Source: Demequina sediminis
GTDB taxonomy: Bacteria > Actinomycetota > Actinomycetes > Actinomycetales > Demequinaceae
NCBI RefSeq assembly: GCF_030296675.1
Contig: NZ_AP027736.1
Span: forward strand, 1,612,001 to 1,676,000
Reading direction: 5' to 3'
DNA length: 64,000 nucleotides
Shown here: positions 37,622-47,401 of the stretch, piece after piece
Layout of the letters: every line of letters starts with the position of its first letter
How positions within the stretch are numbered: the first letter of the stretch is position 1
Notes under the pieces: generated by a model
Database searches by the model: none
Seen by the model: the letters and a program-made list of their open reading frames with translations, nothing else
Told to the model about the DNA's origin: nothing
Position numbers and translations under genes: made by a program

Positions 37622-38344
37622 ATGCCCCCGGCCACCACGCCAGCCTGGCTGTTGCCCGCATTCGTGCGGGAAGCGGTCGCCGCGGGAGCAACCGCATCCG
37701 AGGATGAGATCGCCGAGGCGGGGTCTCGGCTGCTGCGCCGCTGGGAGAACCCGGCCCGCCACTTCCACGACGTTCGCCACCTGGTCGAGTTGCTGACGCG
37801 CGTGGACGAGCTTCAGCAGGAGACGCGGCTTCCCCACTGCGTGAGGCTCGCGGCCTGGTATCACGGCGCCGTGTTCGCGTCGGATGCCGAGTCCGCATAC
37901 GCGGCACGCGGCGGCGAGGACGAGGACGCCAGCGCGGAGTTCGCCAGGCTCGAGCTGAGGGTGTTGGGTCTTCCCGAGGCGAAGATCGACGCCGTCGCGA
38001 CGATGGTCCATGGCCTGTCGCGCCACGCGATGGCCGCGGAGTCGCCCGATGCCGCCGTGCTGTCGGACGCTGACCTCGCGATCCTCGCGGCGGATCCGCA
38101 GCGCTACAAGGCGTATCTGCACGACGTGAGGGCCGAGTACGCCGAGATCCCCGAGGACCGCTTCCTGCGCAGCCGCAGGGAGATCGTCATGAAGCTGCTC
38201 GGGCGCGAGCGCCTCTACACGAGCCCGCTGGGCGCCAACTGGGAGTCGCAGGCGCGTCAGAACCTCACCGCGGAACTCGCACGGCTCGACAAGGCCATCG
38301 CGGCGATGTCCACGGCCCCCGACGCGGGACACCCCGTCCCCTGA
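37622..38344 (+). CDS. HD-superfamily metal-dependent phosphohydrolase-like protein
   Basis: A 240-residue protein of the predicted metal-dependent HD group. The first His is in ENPARHFHDVRHLVELL, then AAWYHGAVF (His in place of the usual HD pair), MVHGLSRH and LSDADLAILAADPQRYKAYLHDVRAEYAEI. These residues are compatible with a divalent-metal site, although the canonical His-Asp doublet reads YHG. Family members are uncharacterised hydrolases acting on nucleotides or related phosphates. GAGGTG lies three bases before the ATG. Divergent from the cold shock gene; followed by the WXG100 gene after a 73 bp gap. Confidence 0.8.
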   Translation: MPPATTPAWLLPAFVREAVAAGATASEDEIAEAGSRLLRRWENPARHFHDVRHLVELLTRVDELQQETRLPHCVRLAAWYHGAVFASDAESAYAARGGEDEDASAEFARLELRVLGLPEAKIDAVATMVHGLSRHAMAAESPDAAVLSDADLAILAADPQRYKAYLHDVRAEYAEIPEDRFLRSRREIVMKLLGRERLYTSPLGANWESQARQNLTAELARLDKAIAAMSTAPDAGHPVP

Positions 38345-38417
38345 TCGCACGGCGCGCGGCGCGCGACGCGCCAGCCACTTCCTAGCCTCGGAGTCACCAC
38401 GACCCGAGGAGGACACC

Positions 38418-38705
38418 ATGCAGTATCACGTCGACGCGGCGGAGGTCTCCGCCGCCTCCGCCCGTGCCGCACGCTCGGCCGAGGCGATCCGTGCCGAGGT
38501 CGCGGGGCTCATGGCCCAGCTCAACGCCCTCGACTCCACATGGCAGGGATCGGCTGCGGCAGCGTTTGGCGACGCCCGCGAACAGTGGCGAGGCGCACAG
38601 GTCCACGTCGAGACGGCTCTCGACGCGATCACGACCGCCCTCGCGCACGCGGCGCGCTCCTACGAAGAGGCGGAGGCGACGGCGGCGCGACTCTTCTCGC
38701 GGTAG
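38418..38705 (+). CDS. WXG100 (ESAT-6-like) protein
   Basis: A 95-residue, all-helical protein of the WXG100 superfamily. It has two long Ala-rich helices around the turn DSTWQGSAA (the W-x-G motif near residue 42) and a C-terminal YEEAEATAARLF, where YxxxD/E would be the secretion signal (YEEAE). Such proteins dimerise and are exported by type VII (ESX/Yuk) systems, but no EccC or other secretion component is in the window. AGGAGG sits before the ATG. DUF4031 follows 69 bp later. It may be an orphan substrate of a system encoded elsewhere. Confidence 0.88.
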   Translation: MQYHVDAAEVSAASARAARSAEAIRAEVAGLMAQLNALDSTWQGSAAAAFGDAREQWRGAQVHVETALDAITTALAHAARSYEEAEATAARLFSR

Positions 38706-38774
38706 TCCCCTGTCGCCCGCCCACTCCCCGGCCGGGACGGTCAGGGCTCGCCGCCCGGCGCGTAGGCTCGACGC

Positions 38775-39044
38775 ATGATCCTCATCGATCCGCCGTTGTG
38801 GCCCAACCACGGAACGGTGTGGGGACACCTGGTATCCGACGCTTCTCTCGCGGAGCTCCACGAGTTCGCCGCGAGGGCCGGGATTCCGCGACGCGCGTTC
38901 GACCGCGACCACTATGACTACCCCATCGCGCGCCGTCACGAGCTTGTCGCGATGGGTGCGACGGAGGTCTCGACGCGCGAACTCATCGTGAGGCTGCGCG
39001 CGTCGGGCCTCAGGGTCACCGCGGCAGAGCGTCGCGCGGGCTGA
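38775..39044 (+). CDS. DUF4031 family protein
   Basis: An 89-residue protein beginning ILIDPPLWPNHGTVWGHLVSD, with FDRDHYDYPIARRHELVAMGATEVSTRELIVRL, the full-length DUF4031 pattern found across actinobacteria. Conserved His, Asp and Tyr residues hint at an enzyme or metal site, but no function is known to me. The start codon ATG has no strong ribosome-binding site. It converges on groL with a shared terminator at 39084-39117. Confidence 0.85.
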   Translation: MILIDPPLWPNHGTVWGHLVSDASLAELHEFAARAGIPRRAFDRDHYDYPIARRHELVAMGATEVSTRELIVRLRASGLRVTAAERRAG

Positions 39045-39083
39045 GTGGGCGGAGCGGACGTAGCGGTGACGCCTCGAACACGC

Positions 39084-39117
39084 CGATGGCCCCCGGGGAC
39101 ATCCCCGGGGGCCATCG
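39084..39117. terminator. Bidirectional terminator between DUF4031 and groL
   Basis: Perfect 16 bp stem (CGATGGCCCCCGGGGA / TCCCCGGGGGCCATCG) with a 2-base loop, 19 bp past the groL stop and 39 bp past DUF4031. Confidence 0.8.
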
Positions 39118-39136
39118 GACGGTGGTTCGGCTGAGC

Positions 39137-40831
<1,695 letters not shown>

Positions 40832-40877
40832 TCACGTCACGCCGCGCTCCGCACCTCGGCGGAGAACCCTAGGTCTG

Positions 40878-40904
40878 TTAGCACTCGGACCAGCCGAGTG
40901 CTAA
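40878..40904. promoter_or_regulatory. CIRCE operator (perfect)
   Basis: TTAGCACTC-N9-GAGTGCTAA exactly matches the HrcA-binding CIRCE consensus, 115 bp upstream of groL and just downstream of its predicted -10 element. Confidence 0.95.
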
Positions 40905-40909
40905 CGCCG

Positions 40910-40939
40910 ATTCTGGCACTCTCCCCCGTCGAGTGCAAA
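40910..40939 (-). promoter_or_regulatory. groL promoter with overlapping degenerate CIRCE
   Basis: Minus-strand -35 TTGCAC (40938-40933) and -10 CAGAAT (40915-40910) are separated by 17 bp. A second, degenerate CIRCE (CTGGCACTC-N9-GAGTGCAAA, 40913-40939) covers both elements. The perfect CIRCE starts six bases downstream of the -10. Confidence 0.75.
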
Positions 40940-41010
40940 CGCCGAGAGGGTGTGTTCGCCCTCGGCGTGTGCGGGTCCGTCGGGTACTCGCCCGGCGGGT
41001 ACGCGACGCG

Positions 41011-41613
41011 CTAGCGGGGATCGGTGACGATCTGCGCCTCGATGTCGGCGTCAGAGCTGGGCGTGCCCTGCTCGACCGCGTCGAAGCCGAGCAGCGACGC
41101 GACCTCGGCGGCCGTGTCGGCGAGCGACTCGTCCGCGTAGACCACGGTATTGACGTCGGGCTCGTCACCGCCCAGGTTGGCCGCGGTGACGTCGGTGAAG
41201 CCACCCGCAGTGAGGAGGTCCGCCTGACCCGCCGCAAGACCGCCGATTCCCGTGCCGTTGAGTACCGCGATGGGCGTGTCGAACACGATCACGGGCTCGG
41301 GCTCCGCGGTCTCGGTCGGCTCCGGCTCGGCGGAGGCCGTCTCGGACGGCTCGGGCGCCGCGCTCGCGGTCGGCTCGGTCGTCGGCTCGGTCGTCACGGT
41401 CGCGGACGGAGTGGGCGAGGCGCTCGGGTCGGCCGTCGACCCGCTGTTCCACAGGAACGTCGCGTAGAGGAAGGCCACGAGTCCCGCGGCGAGGAACACC
41501 AGCAGGGGCACCAGCAGGAGCGTCCACCACGGTCGCGGCGCACGGTGGACCCCGACGGGCCCTCCGCGCTCGGCGATCTCGTCGAACTCGTCGCGCTGGT
41601 ACTCGTTGGTCAC
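41011..41613 (-). CDS. LytR_C-domain membrane protein
   Basis: A 200-residue protein: cytoplasmic N-terminus, one membrane helix ([25 protein letters not shown], ~29-53), a Thr/Ser/Pro/Glu spacer (~55-108) and a C-terminal LytR_C domain ([35 protein letters not shown]). The domain faces outward and accompanies cell-envelope LytR-CpsA-Psr ligases, though no ligase domain is present here. DUF3263 lies 35 bp upstream on the same strand; the DUF3263-LytR_C pair is conserved in actinobacteria. Function unknown beyond an envelope location. Confidence 0.88.
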   Translation of the reverse strand: MTNEYQRDEFDEIAERGGPVGVHRAPRPWWTLLLVPLLVFLAAGLVAFLYATFLWNSGSTADPSASPTPSATVTTEPTTEPTASAAPEPSETASAEPEPTETAEPEPVIVFDTPIAVLNGTGIGGLAAGQADLLTAGGFTDVTAANLGGDEPDVNTVVYADESLADTAAEVASLLGFDAVEQGTPSSDADIEAQIVTDPR

Positions 41614-41648
41614 GCGGTCACCCTATCGTCCGGCTCGCAGGTGTGGGC

Positions 41649-41927
41649 TCACGCCTCGTCGGCGCCCGCGTGGCGGCCCCGCTGGCGTGCCGCGCGCATG
41701 CGTCGCAGCCGCTTGACCAGCATGGGGTCATGCGCGAGCGCGCCCGGCGTGTCGATGAGGGCGTTGAGCACCTGGTAGTACTGCGTCGCGGTCATCCCGA
41801 AGAGATCGCGCACCGCGTCCTCCTTGGCACCCGCGTACCGCCACCACCGGCGCTCGAAGGACAGGATGTCGGCGTCGCGCTCGTCGAGCGTGCTGGCGTC
41901 CACCACGCGTGCGGCTCCCGCGTCCAT
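41649..41927 (-). CDS. DUF3263 family protein
   Basis: A 92-residue protein with the DUF3263 core [59 protein letters not shown], which looks like a small helix-turn-helix DNA-binding fold, ending in an Arg-rich tail. ATG 41927 follows GGAGG; an in-frame upstream start (41996) adds a non-conserved Arg/Pro stretch and was rejected. It is upstream of the LytR_C gene and divergent from the uracil-DNA glycosylase gene. A role as a transcription factor is suggested by its fold only. Confidence 0.88.
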   Translation of the reverse strand: MDAGAARVVDASTLDERDADILSFERRWWRYAGAKEDAVRDLFGMTATQYYQVLNALIDTPGALAHDPMLVKRLRRMRAARQRGRHAGADEA

Positions 41928-42036
41928 CCGTCCTCCATTCGTCGGACACCACGCTACCGGCGGGCGGCCGGCCCTCCGCGCAGGCGCGCGGGGCACCCGG
42001 CCCCGCCGCGCATCGTCCGCTCACTAGGGTGTCCGC

Positions 42037-42710
42037 ATGGACGATGCCGGGGGCGACCTTCTCGCGACCGCCGGACTGGGCGACGGGTGGGAGGCGGCGC
42101 TGGCGCCCGCGGCGCCCGCCCTGCGCGAGCTCGAGGCCTTCCTGCGCGCCGAGCCCGCGTTCCTGCCCCCGCGCCGGCGCTCCTGCGGGCGTTCTCGTTG
42201 CCACTCGCCGATGTGCGCGTGCTGATCGTGGGTCAGGATCCGTATCCCACCCCGGGGGACGCGGTGGGGCTGAGCTTCGCGGTCGCGCCGGGGCGTCCGC
42301 TGCCGCGCTCGCTGCGCAACATCGCGCGCGAGCTCAAGGAGGACACGGGCGAGGAGCTCACCTCGGGAGATCTCACACACTGGCACGCTCAGGGCGTCAT
42401 GCTCCTCAACCGCGTGTTGTCGGTCGCCCCTGGGGAGCCGGGTTCGCACCGCGGGCGCGGGTGGGAACACGTGACGATGCTCGCGATCGAGTCCCTCGCG
42501 ACGCGCGGCGGCCCCCTGGTGGCGGTCCTGTGGGGCAACGATGCCAGGGCCCTCGCCCCCGCCTTCGCGGGGGTCGCGCGAGTCGAGAGCGCGCACCCGA
42601 GCCCGCTCAGCGCGTCGCGCGGGTTCTTCGGCTCGCGCCCGTTCTCGCGCGTGAACGCCGCGCTCGAGGCGCAGGGGGCTACTCCCGTGCGGTGGGGGAC
42701 ACCGCGCTAG
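42037..42710 (+). CDS. ung: Uracil-DNA glycosylase (apparent frameshift)
   Basis: Family 1 UDG of about 224 residues once a sixth C is restored at 42166-42170. The N-terminal frame ([20 protein letters not shown]...EPAFLPP) then joins [36 protein letters not shown]. The catalytic Asp is in GQDPYP, the uracil-binding part follows, and the DNA-intercalating loop is [35 protein letters not shown] is the usual central strand. It removes uracil from DNA in base-excision repair. The ATG (MDDAGG) overlaps a copy of the GGACGATGC motif. Confidence 0.88.
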
Positions 42711-42717
42711 GGAGACG

Positions 42718-42793
42718 TGGAGCTGGCAGCGGGACTCGAACCCGCAACCCCCGCTTTACAAGAGCGGTGCGCTACCCATTGCGCCATGCCAGC
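42718..42793 (-). tRNA. tRNA-Thr (anticodon TGT), CCA encoded
   Basis: A 76 nt cloverleaf with acceptor GCTGGCA / TGCCAGC, D-arm GGCGCAATGGGTAGCGC, anticodon stem CCGCT/AGCGG around CTTGTAA (anticodon TGT, codon ACA), T-arm CGGGTTCGAGTCCCG, discriminator T and encoded CCA. Convergent with ung, 7 bp from its stop. Confidence 0.95.
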
Positions 42794-42842
42794 CGGGCGA
42801 CGCCAGGATAGGACACCCGGCGCCGCACCGTGAGACGGCGGC

Positions 42843-43664
42843 CTAGGACAGGCCCTCGAGGTACTCGCGCAGGACGCCCGCCGTGAAGTAGTCGACCGAC
42901 GGTGCGGAGTCGTCCGAGTTGAGGATCACTCCGTCGGCGAAGTCGCCGGTGGTGGAGACGCGGACGGACGGGGTGCCACCCACGCCATCCTGCGATCCCT
43001 GGTCGGTGGCCGCGGTGACCCACTTGCGCATGTCGGCGTTGTCGAGGGCGTTCGCGACGTCCTCGGGAACGCCAGCGTCGATCGCGATCTGCGCGATCTG
43101 CTCGTCCGTGAGGCCGGTGGTGTTCTCCGCGGGCTGGTTGGCGAAGAGCGCCGCCTGGAACTCGAGGAAGTGCTCGGGCGCCTGGTCGGCGACCACGGCG
43201 GCCGCGCCCGCGGCGCGGGTCGAGTACTGCGAGCCGCTCGAGAGGCGGTCGAGGATCGAGATCGGGTGGTAGAAGACCTGGATGGTGCCCGCCTCGCGCA
43301 GCTCGTCGAGGTCGGCGGCATTGGTCTCCTCGAACACGTTGCACACCGGGCACAGGAAGTCGAGGTAGATGTCGACGCGAGGCGCGTCGGTCGGGACGTC
43401 CACGCCCACGACGCCGCCCGTGCCCACCGGGATGCCGCCCGTCGCGTCCGCGCCTGCCGGCTGCGTCGCACCCTCGGCGCCGAGCTCGGGCACCTTGCCC
43501 TGGTTGACGATGAAGAAGATGAGCGCACCGAAGAGCGCGAGTCCCACGATCGAGCCCGCGACGATCATGAGGGTGGTCCGGCGCTCCTGCGCCTTCACCT
43601 GAGCCTGCGCCTGCGCGCGGGCCGCGGCACGCGCGTCACCCGCCTTGTTGTTCTTGCTCGACAT
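42843..43664 (-). CDS. Membrane-anchored DsbA-like thiol oxidoreductase
   Basis: A 273-residue protein: basic, Ala/Gln-rich cytoplasmic N-terminus, one membrane helix (LMIVAGSIVGLALFGALIFFIV, ~32-53) and an extracytoplasmic thioredoxin/DsbA-fold domain with active site Cys105-Pro-Val-Cys108 (IYLDFLCPVCNVFE) and the cis-Pro loop VGGTPSVRV. It should form or isomerise disulfides in exported proteins. The MauE-type protein gene lies 50 bp upstream on the same strand, a common actinobacterial redox pair. VKOR, which often recycles such enzymes, is not in the window. Confidence 0.9.
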   Translation of the reverse strand: MSSKNNKAGDARAAARAQAQAQVKAQERRTTLMIVAGSIVGLALFGALIFFIVNQGKVPELGAEGATQPAGADATGGIPVGTGGVVGVDVPTDAPRVDIYLDFLCPVCNVFEETNAADLDELREAGTIQVFYHPISILDRLSSGSQYSTRAAGAAAVVADQAPEHFLEFQAALFANQPAENTTGLTDEQIAQIAIDAGVPEDVANALDNADMRKWVTAATDQGSQDGVGGTPSVRVSTTGDFADGVILNSDDSAPSVDYFTAGVLREYLEGLS

Positions 43665-43714
43665 CTGTCTCTCCAGGATTGGGTGTGCTTGGGAAGAAAT
43701 CTAGACGATGCGCC

Positions 43715-44224
43715 TCACGCGGCCCGCATCCAGCGGTCCAGCGAGAAGCGGCTGCGTGGCCAGATCGCGAGATACGTGCCCATCGCGACAAAGCCCAGGC
43801 GTTCGGCCAGGTGAACGGGGTAGTTGGTGGTTCCCTCCTCGACGTCGCCGCCGCCGCCAAAGCAGCCGCAGTCGATCGAGTAGCCCTTGACCCACACCCA
43901 GATGACGCTCACGAGGAATCCGGCCATCATGAGCAGCCACACCAGGGACGCGAGCCGGGTGAACAGGCCCGCCAGCAGGAAGATCGCGAGCAAGAGCTCG
44001 AGGAAGGGCAGCATCGTCCCCACGAACGGGACCACGGCCTCGGGCAGCAGGCGGTACGCGCGCACCGCGCGGATCGACTGCGGGATGTCGACCAGCTTGG
44101 GGATCGCGGCGGCGATGAGGATGCCCGCCATCCCGAGCCTCACGATCAGGCTCAGCCACGGCTGAACGGTCCCCCAGCGGCCTGCCGGCGCCTCGACGGC
44201 TGCCTCGGCGGTCTCCGTGCTCAT
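43715..44224 (-). CDS. MauE/DoxX-family membrane protein
   Basis: A 169-residue protein with four membrane helices (LIVRLGMAGILIAAAIPKLVD; VVPFVGTMLPFLELLLAIFLLAGLF; LVWLLMMAGFLVSVIWVW; and a C-terminal GFVAMGTYLAIWP). GYSIDCGCFGGGG carries the paired cysteines typical of MauE relatives that transfer reducing equivalents or help disulfide formation across the membrane. It precedes the DsbA-like gene, so the two probably work together in exported-protein folding. ATG 44224 (MSTETAEA) was chosen over 44257. Confidence 0.88.
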   Translation of the reverse strand: MSTETAEAAVEAPAGRWGTVQPWLSLIVRLGMAGILIAAAIPKLVDIPQSIRAVRAYRLLPEAVVPFVGTMLPFLELLLAIFLLAGLFTRLASLVWLLMMAGFLVSVIWVWVKGYSIDCGCFGGGGDVEEGTTNYPVHLAERLGFVAMGTYLAIWPRSRFSLDRWMRAA

Positions 44225-44324
44225 CCCCACCCCTTCTCGCCGCGCGTGCGGACGCACTCACGGTTGTCGTTGACCGGCGAACGCCCGGGGCGCCGCGATT
44301 GTTCCGGGTACAAGTGTCCGGCCG

Positions 44325-45941
44325 TCAGGACGATGCCGTGGGCAGGTCGGGCAGCGGCCACCAGGCGGCCTCCGGAGAGACGTACACGCCGATCACCGCG
44401 ACGAGGATCGCGACGATCGCGACGAGGGTCCAGGCGACCCTCAGGCCGCTCGTGGGCGAGACGGCGGCCGCCATCCGATGGGCGCCCTCGCGCGTGCCGG
44501 CCATGAACGGCCCGTAGCCGAGGGTGATCACGGCGACCACCGCGCCGAGCGCGAGCGCCCCCGCATGGCCGTAGTCCTGCGCGTCGCGGGTGCCCCCGAG
44601 CACCGTCCCCGAACTCACGAGCCACCACGCTCCCGTCGCGGTTCCCGCGCCGAGCGCGGCCGCGGTGAGGATCGCGGGGACGCATTCCGCCGCGGCACGC
44701 AGCGTGTGCCACGGCAGGCCGAGCGTGTGAACCACCGAGTCGGCCGTCCGCCGATGGCCTCGCTTGACCCGCGCGGCCTCGATGGCCAGCGCGCGCCGGT
44801 AGACGCCGCGCGCGAGGATCGCCACGGCGGCGAGGACCAGGAAGGTCATGATCGGCGCCAGCGGCGCGGCGGCGATCGCCACGAGCGCGGCCCACACGAG
44901 CAGCATGCGGCGGCGTGGCGCGCGCGGCGCGGGCTCGGCCTCCGGCTCGAGGTCGCCGCGCTCGTCCCACTCCCCGTCGTCGTCCCCTTCGTCGTCGCGT
45001 GCGGTCGTGTCGTCGCCACCCGCGGCGACATCATCCACGCGCTGCTCGCCGCTGGGCAGGACCGCGGTGGGTGCGGCGCCCTCGGGCGTTCCTCCCGACC
45101 AGCCCTCCATGCCCACCGGCGCGACCGCGGTCGCGGGAAGCGACGTCGACATGACCTCGGTGGCACCGCGCAGAGCGGCCACCACGTCGCGCATCCCCGG
45201 GCGCGCGGCCAGGTCGCGACCCAGCGCGGCGCGCAGCGCCTCGGCTCCGGGCACGGGAGGCAGCCGCACCTCGGCCTCGAGCGTCCGGCTGATGGCGCCG
45301 GTGCCCGATCCGAAGGGGGCCTGCGCGGTCATCGCATACGCGACGGTCGCCGCCCACGACCAGCGGTCCGCCTGCGTGCCCGGCTCGGCGCCGTCGATGA
45401 CCTCGGGGGCGACGTAGCCCGGCGTGCCGCTCACGAGCCCCTCGCGCGTGAGACGGCTGTCCTCCGCGCGGTGAGCGAGCCCGAAGTCGATGAGCACCGG
45501 ACCGTCGGGCCCCATCATGATGTTGGACGGCGTGACGTCGCGATGAATGACGCCTGCGGCGTGCGCGGCCTCGAGCGCGGAGGCGGTGCGCTCGGCGAAG
45601 TCCGCGAGCGCGTCGCCCGTGAGCGGTCCGTGGCGCTGAATGTGGTCGAACAGGGTCTCGCCCGCGACGAGTTCGAAGACCACGAAGGTCTCGTCCTCGT
45701 CGAGCTCCGCGTCGAGGATGTGGGGGACGGCCGGGTGGCGCAGCGACTGCAGCGCGCGCACCTCGCGCGCAAGCCTGGCCGCCGCGACCTCGTCGTCCTT
45801 GGCGTCGACGAGTTTGAGCGCGGCCTCGCGTCCGGACTGGTCCGCGACGCGATATACGGAACCGGATCCTCCCGTTCCCAGGCGCCCCAGGATGCGGTAG
45901 CCACCGACGGTGTCGCCCACCTCGCGCTGGAGTCCGGCCAT
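44325..45941 (-). CDS. Serine/threonine protein kinase with membrane domain
   Basis: A 538-residue Hanks-type kinase. Gly-rich loop GRLGTGGSGSVYRV (19-32), Lys43 in AALKLVD, catalytic loop GVIHRDVTPSN (Asp136), DFG at 153-155, and the activation segment with SGTPGYVAPEVIDG. After ~270 come a disordered acidic linker and then about four to five membrane helices (MLLVWAALVAIAAAPLAPIMTFLVLAAVAILARG; VPAILTAAALGAGTATGAWWLV; ALALGAVVAVITLG; VAWTLVAIVAILVAVIGVYV). Lacking PASTA repeats, it is not PknB. Substrates are unknown. Divergent from the ABC ATPase gene. Confidence 0.92.
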   Translation of the reverse strand: MAGLQREVGDTVGGYRILGRLGTGGSGSVYRVADQSGREAALKLVDAKDDEVAAARLAREVRALQSLRHPAVPHILDAELDEDETFVVFELVAGETLFDHIQRHGPLTGDALADFAERTASALEAAHAAGVIHRDVTPSNIMMGPDGPVLIDFGLAHRAEDSRLTREGLVSGTPGYVAPEVIDGAEPGTQADRWSWAATVAYAMTAQAPFGSGTGAISRTLEAEVRLPPVPGAEALRAALGRDLAARPGMRDVVAALRGATEVMSTSLPATAVAPVGMEGWSGGTPEGAAPTAVLPSGEQRVDDVAAGGDDTTARDDEGDDDGEWDERGDLEPEAEPAPRAPRRRMLLVWAALVAIAAAPLAPIMTFLVLAAVAILARGVYRRALAIEAARVKRGHRRTADSVVHTLGLPWHTLRAAAECVPAILTAAALGAGTATGAWWLVSSGTVLGGTRDAQDYGHAGALALGAVVAVITLGYGPFMAGTREGAHRMAAAVSPTSGLRVAWTLVAIVAILVAVIGVYVSPEAAWWPLPDLPTASS

Positions 45942-46030
45942 GGCCCCAACCTACCCGGAGCATCGTCCCTCGCTCTCCGGCGCATGACACGGGGTTCCTG
46001 GTCCCGCACGCGGTGTGAGAGTATGGGTGG

Positions 46031-46068
46031 GCCGAGGCGACTGCCTCGGCAAGTGTCAGTGTGGACAC
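46031..46068 (+). promoter_or_regulatory. Two hairpins in the 5' leader of the ABC ATPase gene
   Basis: GCCGAGGC-GACT-GCCTCGGC (46031-46050) is followed at once by GTGTC...GACAC (46053-46068). They lie 66-103 bp upstream of ATG 46134, probably in the untranslated leader. They could stabilise mRNA or act as an attenuator; I see no further support. Confidence 0.35.
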
Positions 46069-46133
46069 ACACAACGGCATTTCTTCACTACGGATCGTCC
46101 GGCACGTACCTGCCGGTGAAGGGAAACACGGCC

Positions 46134-47297
46134 ATGGCCACCGTTACCTATGACAAGGCGTCGAGGATCTACCCCGGCACCGAGCGCCCCGCGGTCGATG
46201 CACTCGACCTCCAGATCGCCGACGGCGAGTTCCTCGTTCTCGTTGGCCCCTCCGGCTGCGGAAAGTCCACGTCGCTGCGCATGCTTGCGGGCCTCGAGGA
46301 CGTCGACGCCGGATCCATCTGGGTGGGCGAACGCGACGTCACCCACGTGCAGCCCAAGGACCGCGACATCGCGATGGTGTTCCAGTCCTACGCGCTCTAC
46401 CCCCACATGACCGTTGCGGACAACATGGGCTTCGCGCTCAAGATCGCCAAGGTCGAGAAGTCGACGATCCGCGAGCGCGTCGAGGCGGCCGCGAAGATCC
46501 TGGACCTCACCGAGTACCTGGACCGTAAGCCGAAGGCCCTCTCGGGTGGTCAGCGTCAGCGCGTCGCCATGGGCCGTGCGATCGTCCGCCAGCCGCAGGT
46601 GTTCCTCATGGACGAGCCGCTGTCGAACCTCGACGCCAAGCTCCGTGTCCAGACCCGTACCCAGATCGCCGCCCTCCAGCGTCGCCTGGGCACCACCACC
46701 GTCTACGTGACCCACGACCAGGTCGAGGCCCTCACCATGGGTGACCGCATCGCGGTGCTCAAGGACGGCGTCCTCCAGCAGGTCGGCACCCCGCGCGAGA
46801 TGTATGACACCCCCGCGAACGTGTTCGTGGCCGGCTTCATCGGCTCGCCCGCGATGAACCTCTCGACGTTCCGCGTCGAGGACGGTCACGCGATCGTGGG
46901 CTCGGCCCGTGTCCCGCTCGAGCGCGAGGTCGTCGCCAAGATGACCGCAGCCGACAACGGCGACGTGGTGCTGGGCTTCCGCCCCGAGTCGCTCGACCGT
47001 GTCGCCCCGAACACGCCCGGCGCGGTGCCGGTCGAGGTCAACGTCGTGGAGGAGCTGGGCTCGGACGCGTTCGTGTACGGCAACATCCCCGCACCGGTCG
47101 CGACCGGCAAGGACGTCACCGTGGGTGGATCGGGCGACGTGATCGTCCGCGTCGACCCCCGCGACGTGCCCGGCAAGGGTGAGACCATCTGGGTCACCAT
47201 CCGCCCGAACGAGCAGCACGTGTTCTCCGCCTCGACGCAGCAGCGCCTCACCCCGCACGCGGTCAAGACCGCGGCGTCCGGCGCGATCAAGGCGTAA
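46134..47297 (+). CDS. Sugar ABC transporter ATP-binding protein (UgpC/MsiK-like)
   Basis: A 387-residue ATPase of the CUT1 family. Walker A is GPSGCGKST (residues ~38-46), the Q-loop is MVFQSYALYPHMT, the signature is LSGGQRQRVAMGRAIV, Walker B is VFLMDEPLSNLD and the H-loop is VYVTHDQVEALTMGDR. The C-terminal regulatory TOBE/OB domain is full length (FIGSPAMNLSTF, VLGFRPESL, VTIRPNEQHVF). No permease or binding-protein gene is beside it. This fits MsiK, the shared ATPase that energises many sugar importers in actinobacteria. Codon choice shows CGT and CCC enrichment typical of a well-expressed gene. Strong terminator downstream. Confidence 0.93.
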   Translation: MATVTYDKASRIYPGTERPAVDALDLQIADGEFLVLVGPSGCGKSTSLRMLAGLEDVDAGSIWVGERDVTHVQPKDRDIAMVFQSYALYPHMTVADNMGFALKIAKVEKSTIRERVEAAAKILDLTEYLDRKPKALSGGQRQRVAMGRAIVRQPQVFLMDEPLSNLDAKLRVQTRTQIAALQRRLGTTTVYVTHDQVEALTMGDRIAVLKDGVLQQVGTPREMYDTPANVFVAGFIGSPAMNLSTFRVEDGHAIVGSARVPLEREVVAKMTAADNGDVVLGFRPESLDRVAPNTPGAVPVEVNVVEELGSDAFVYGNIPAPVATGKDVTVGGSGDVIVRVDPRDVPGKGETIWVTIRPNEQHVFSASTQQRLTPHAVKTAASGAIKA

Positions 47298-47311
47298 CAC
47301 TCGCAGGTCAT

Positions 47312-47345
47312 GAAGGAGGCGGTCCCCTCGGGGGCCGCCTCCTTC
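47312..47345 (+). terminator. Terminator of the ABC ATPase gene
   Basis: Arms GAAGGAGGCGG / CCGCCTCCTTC with inner TCCCC/GGGG pairing around TCG, 14 bp after the stop codon. Confidence 0.8.
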
Positions 47346-47401
47346 TGCGCGTGCCGGGGTGGGCATCGTTCCCCCCGGCTGGCCCTCGCTAGGCTGAGGA
47401 C

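Noticed and set aside
41649..41996. Longer DUF3263 start at 41996
   Set aside because: It adds a 23-residue Arg/Pro stretch unlike the family; GGAGG precedes ATG 41927.
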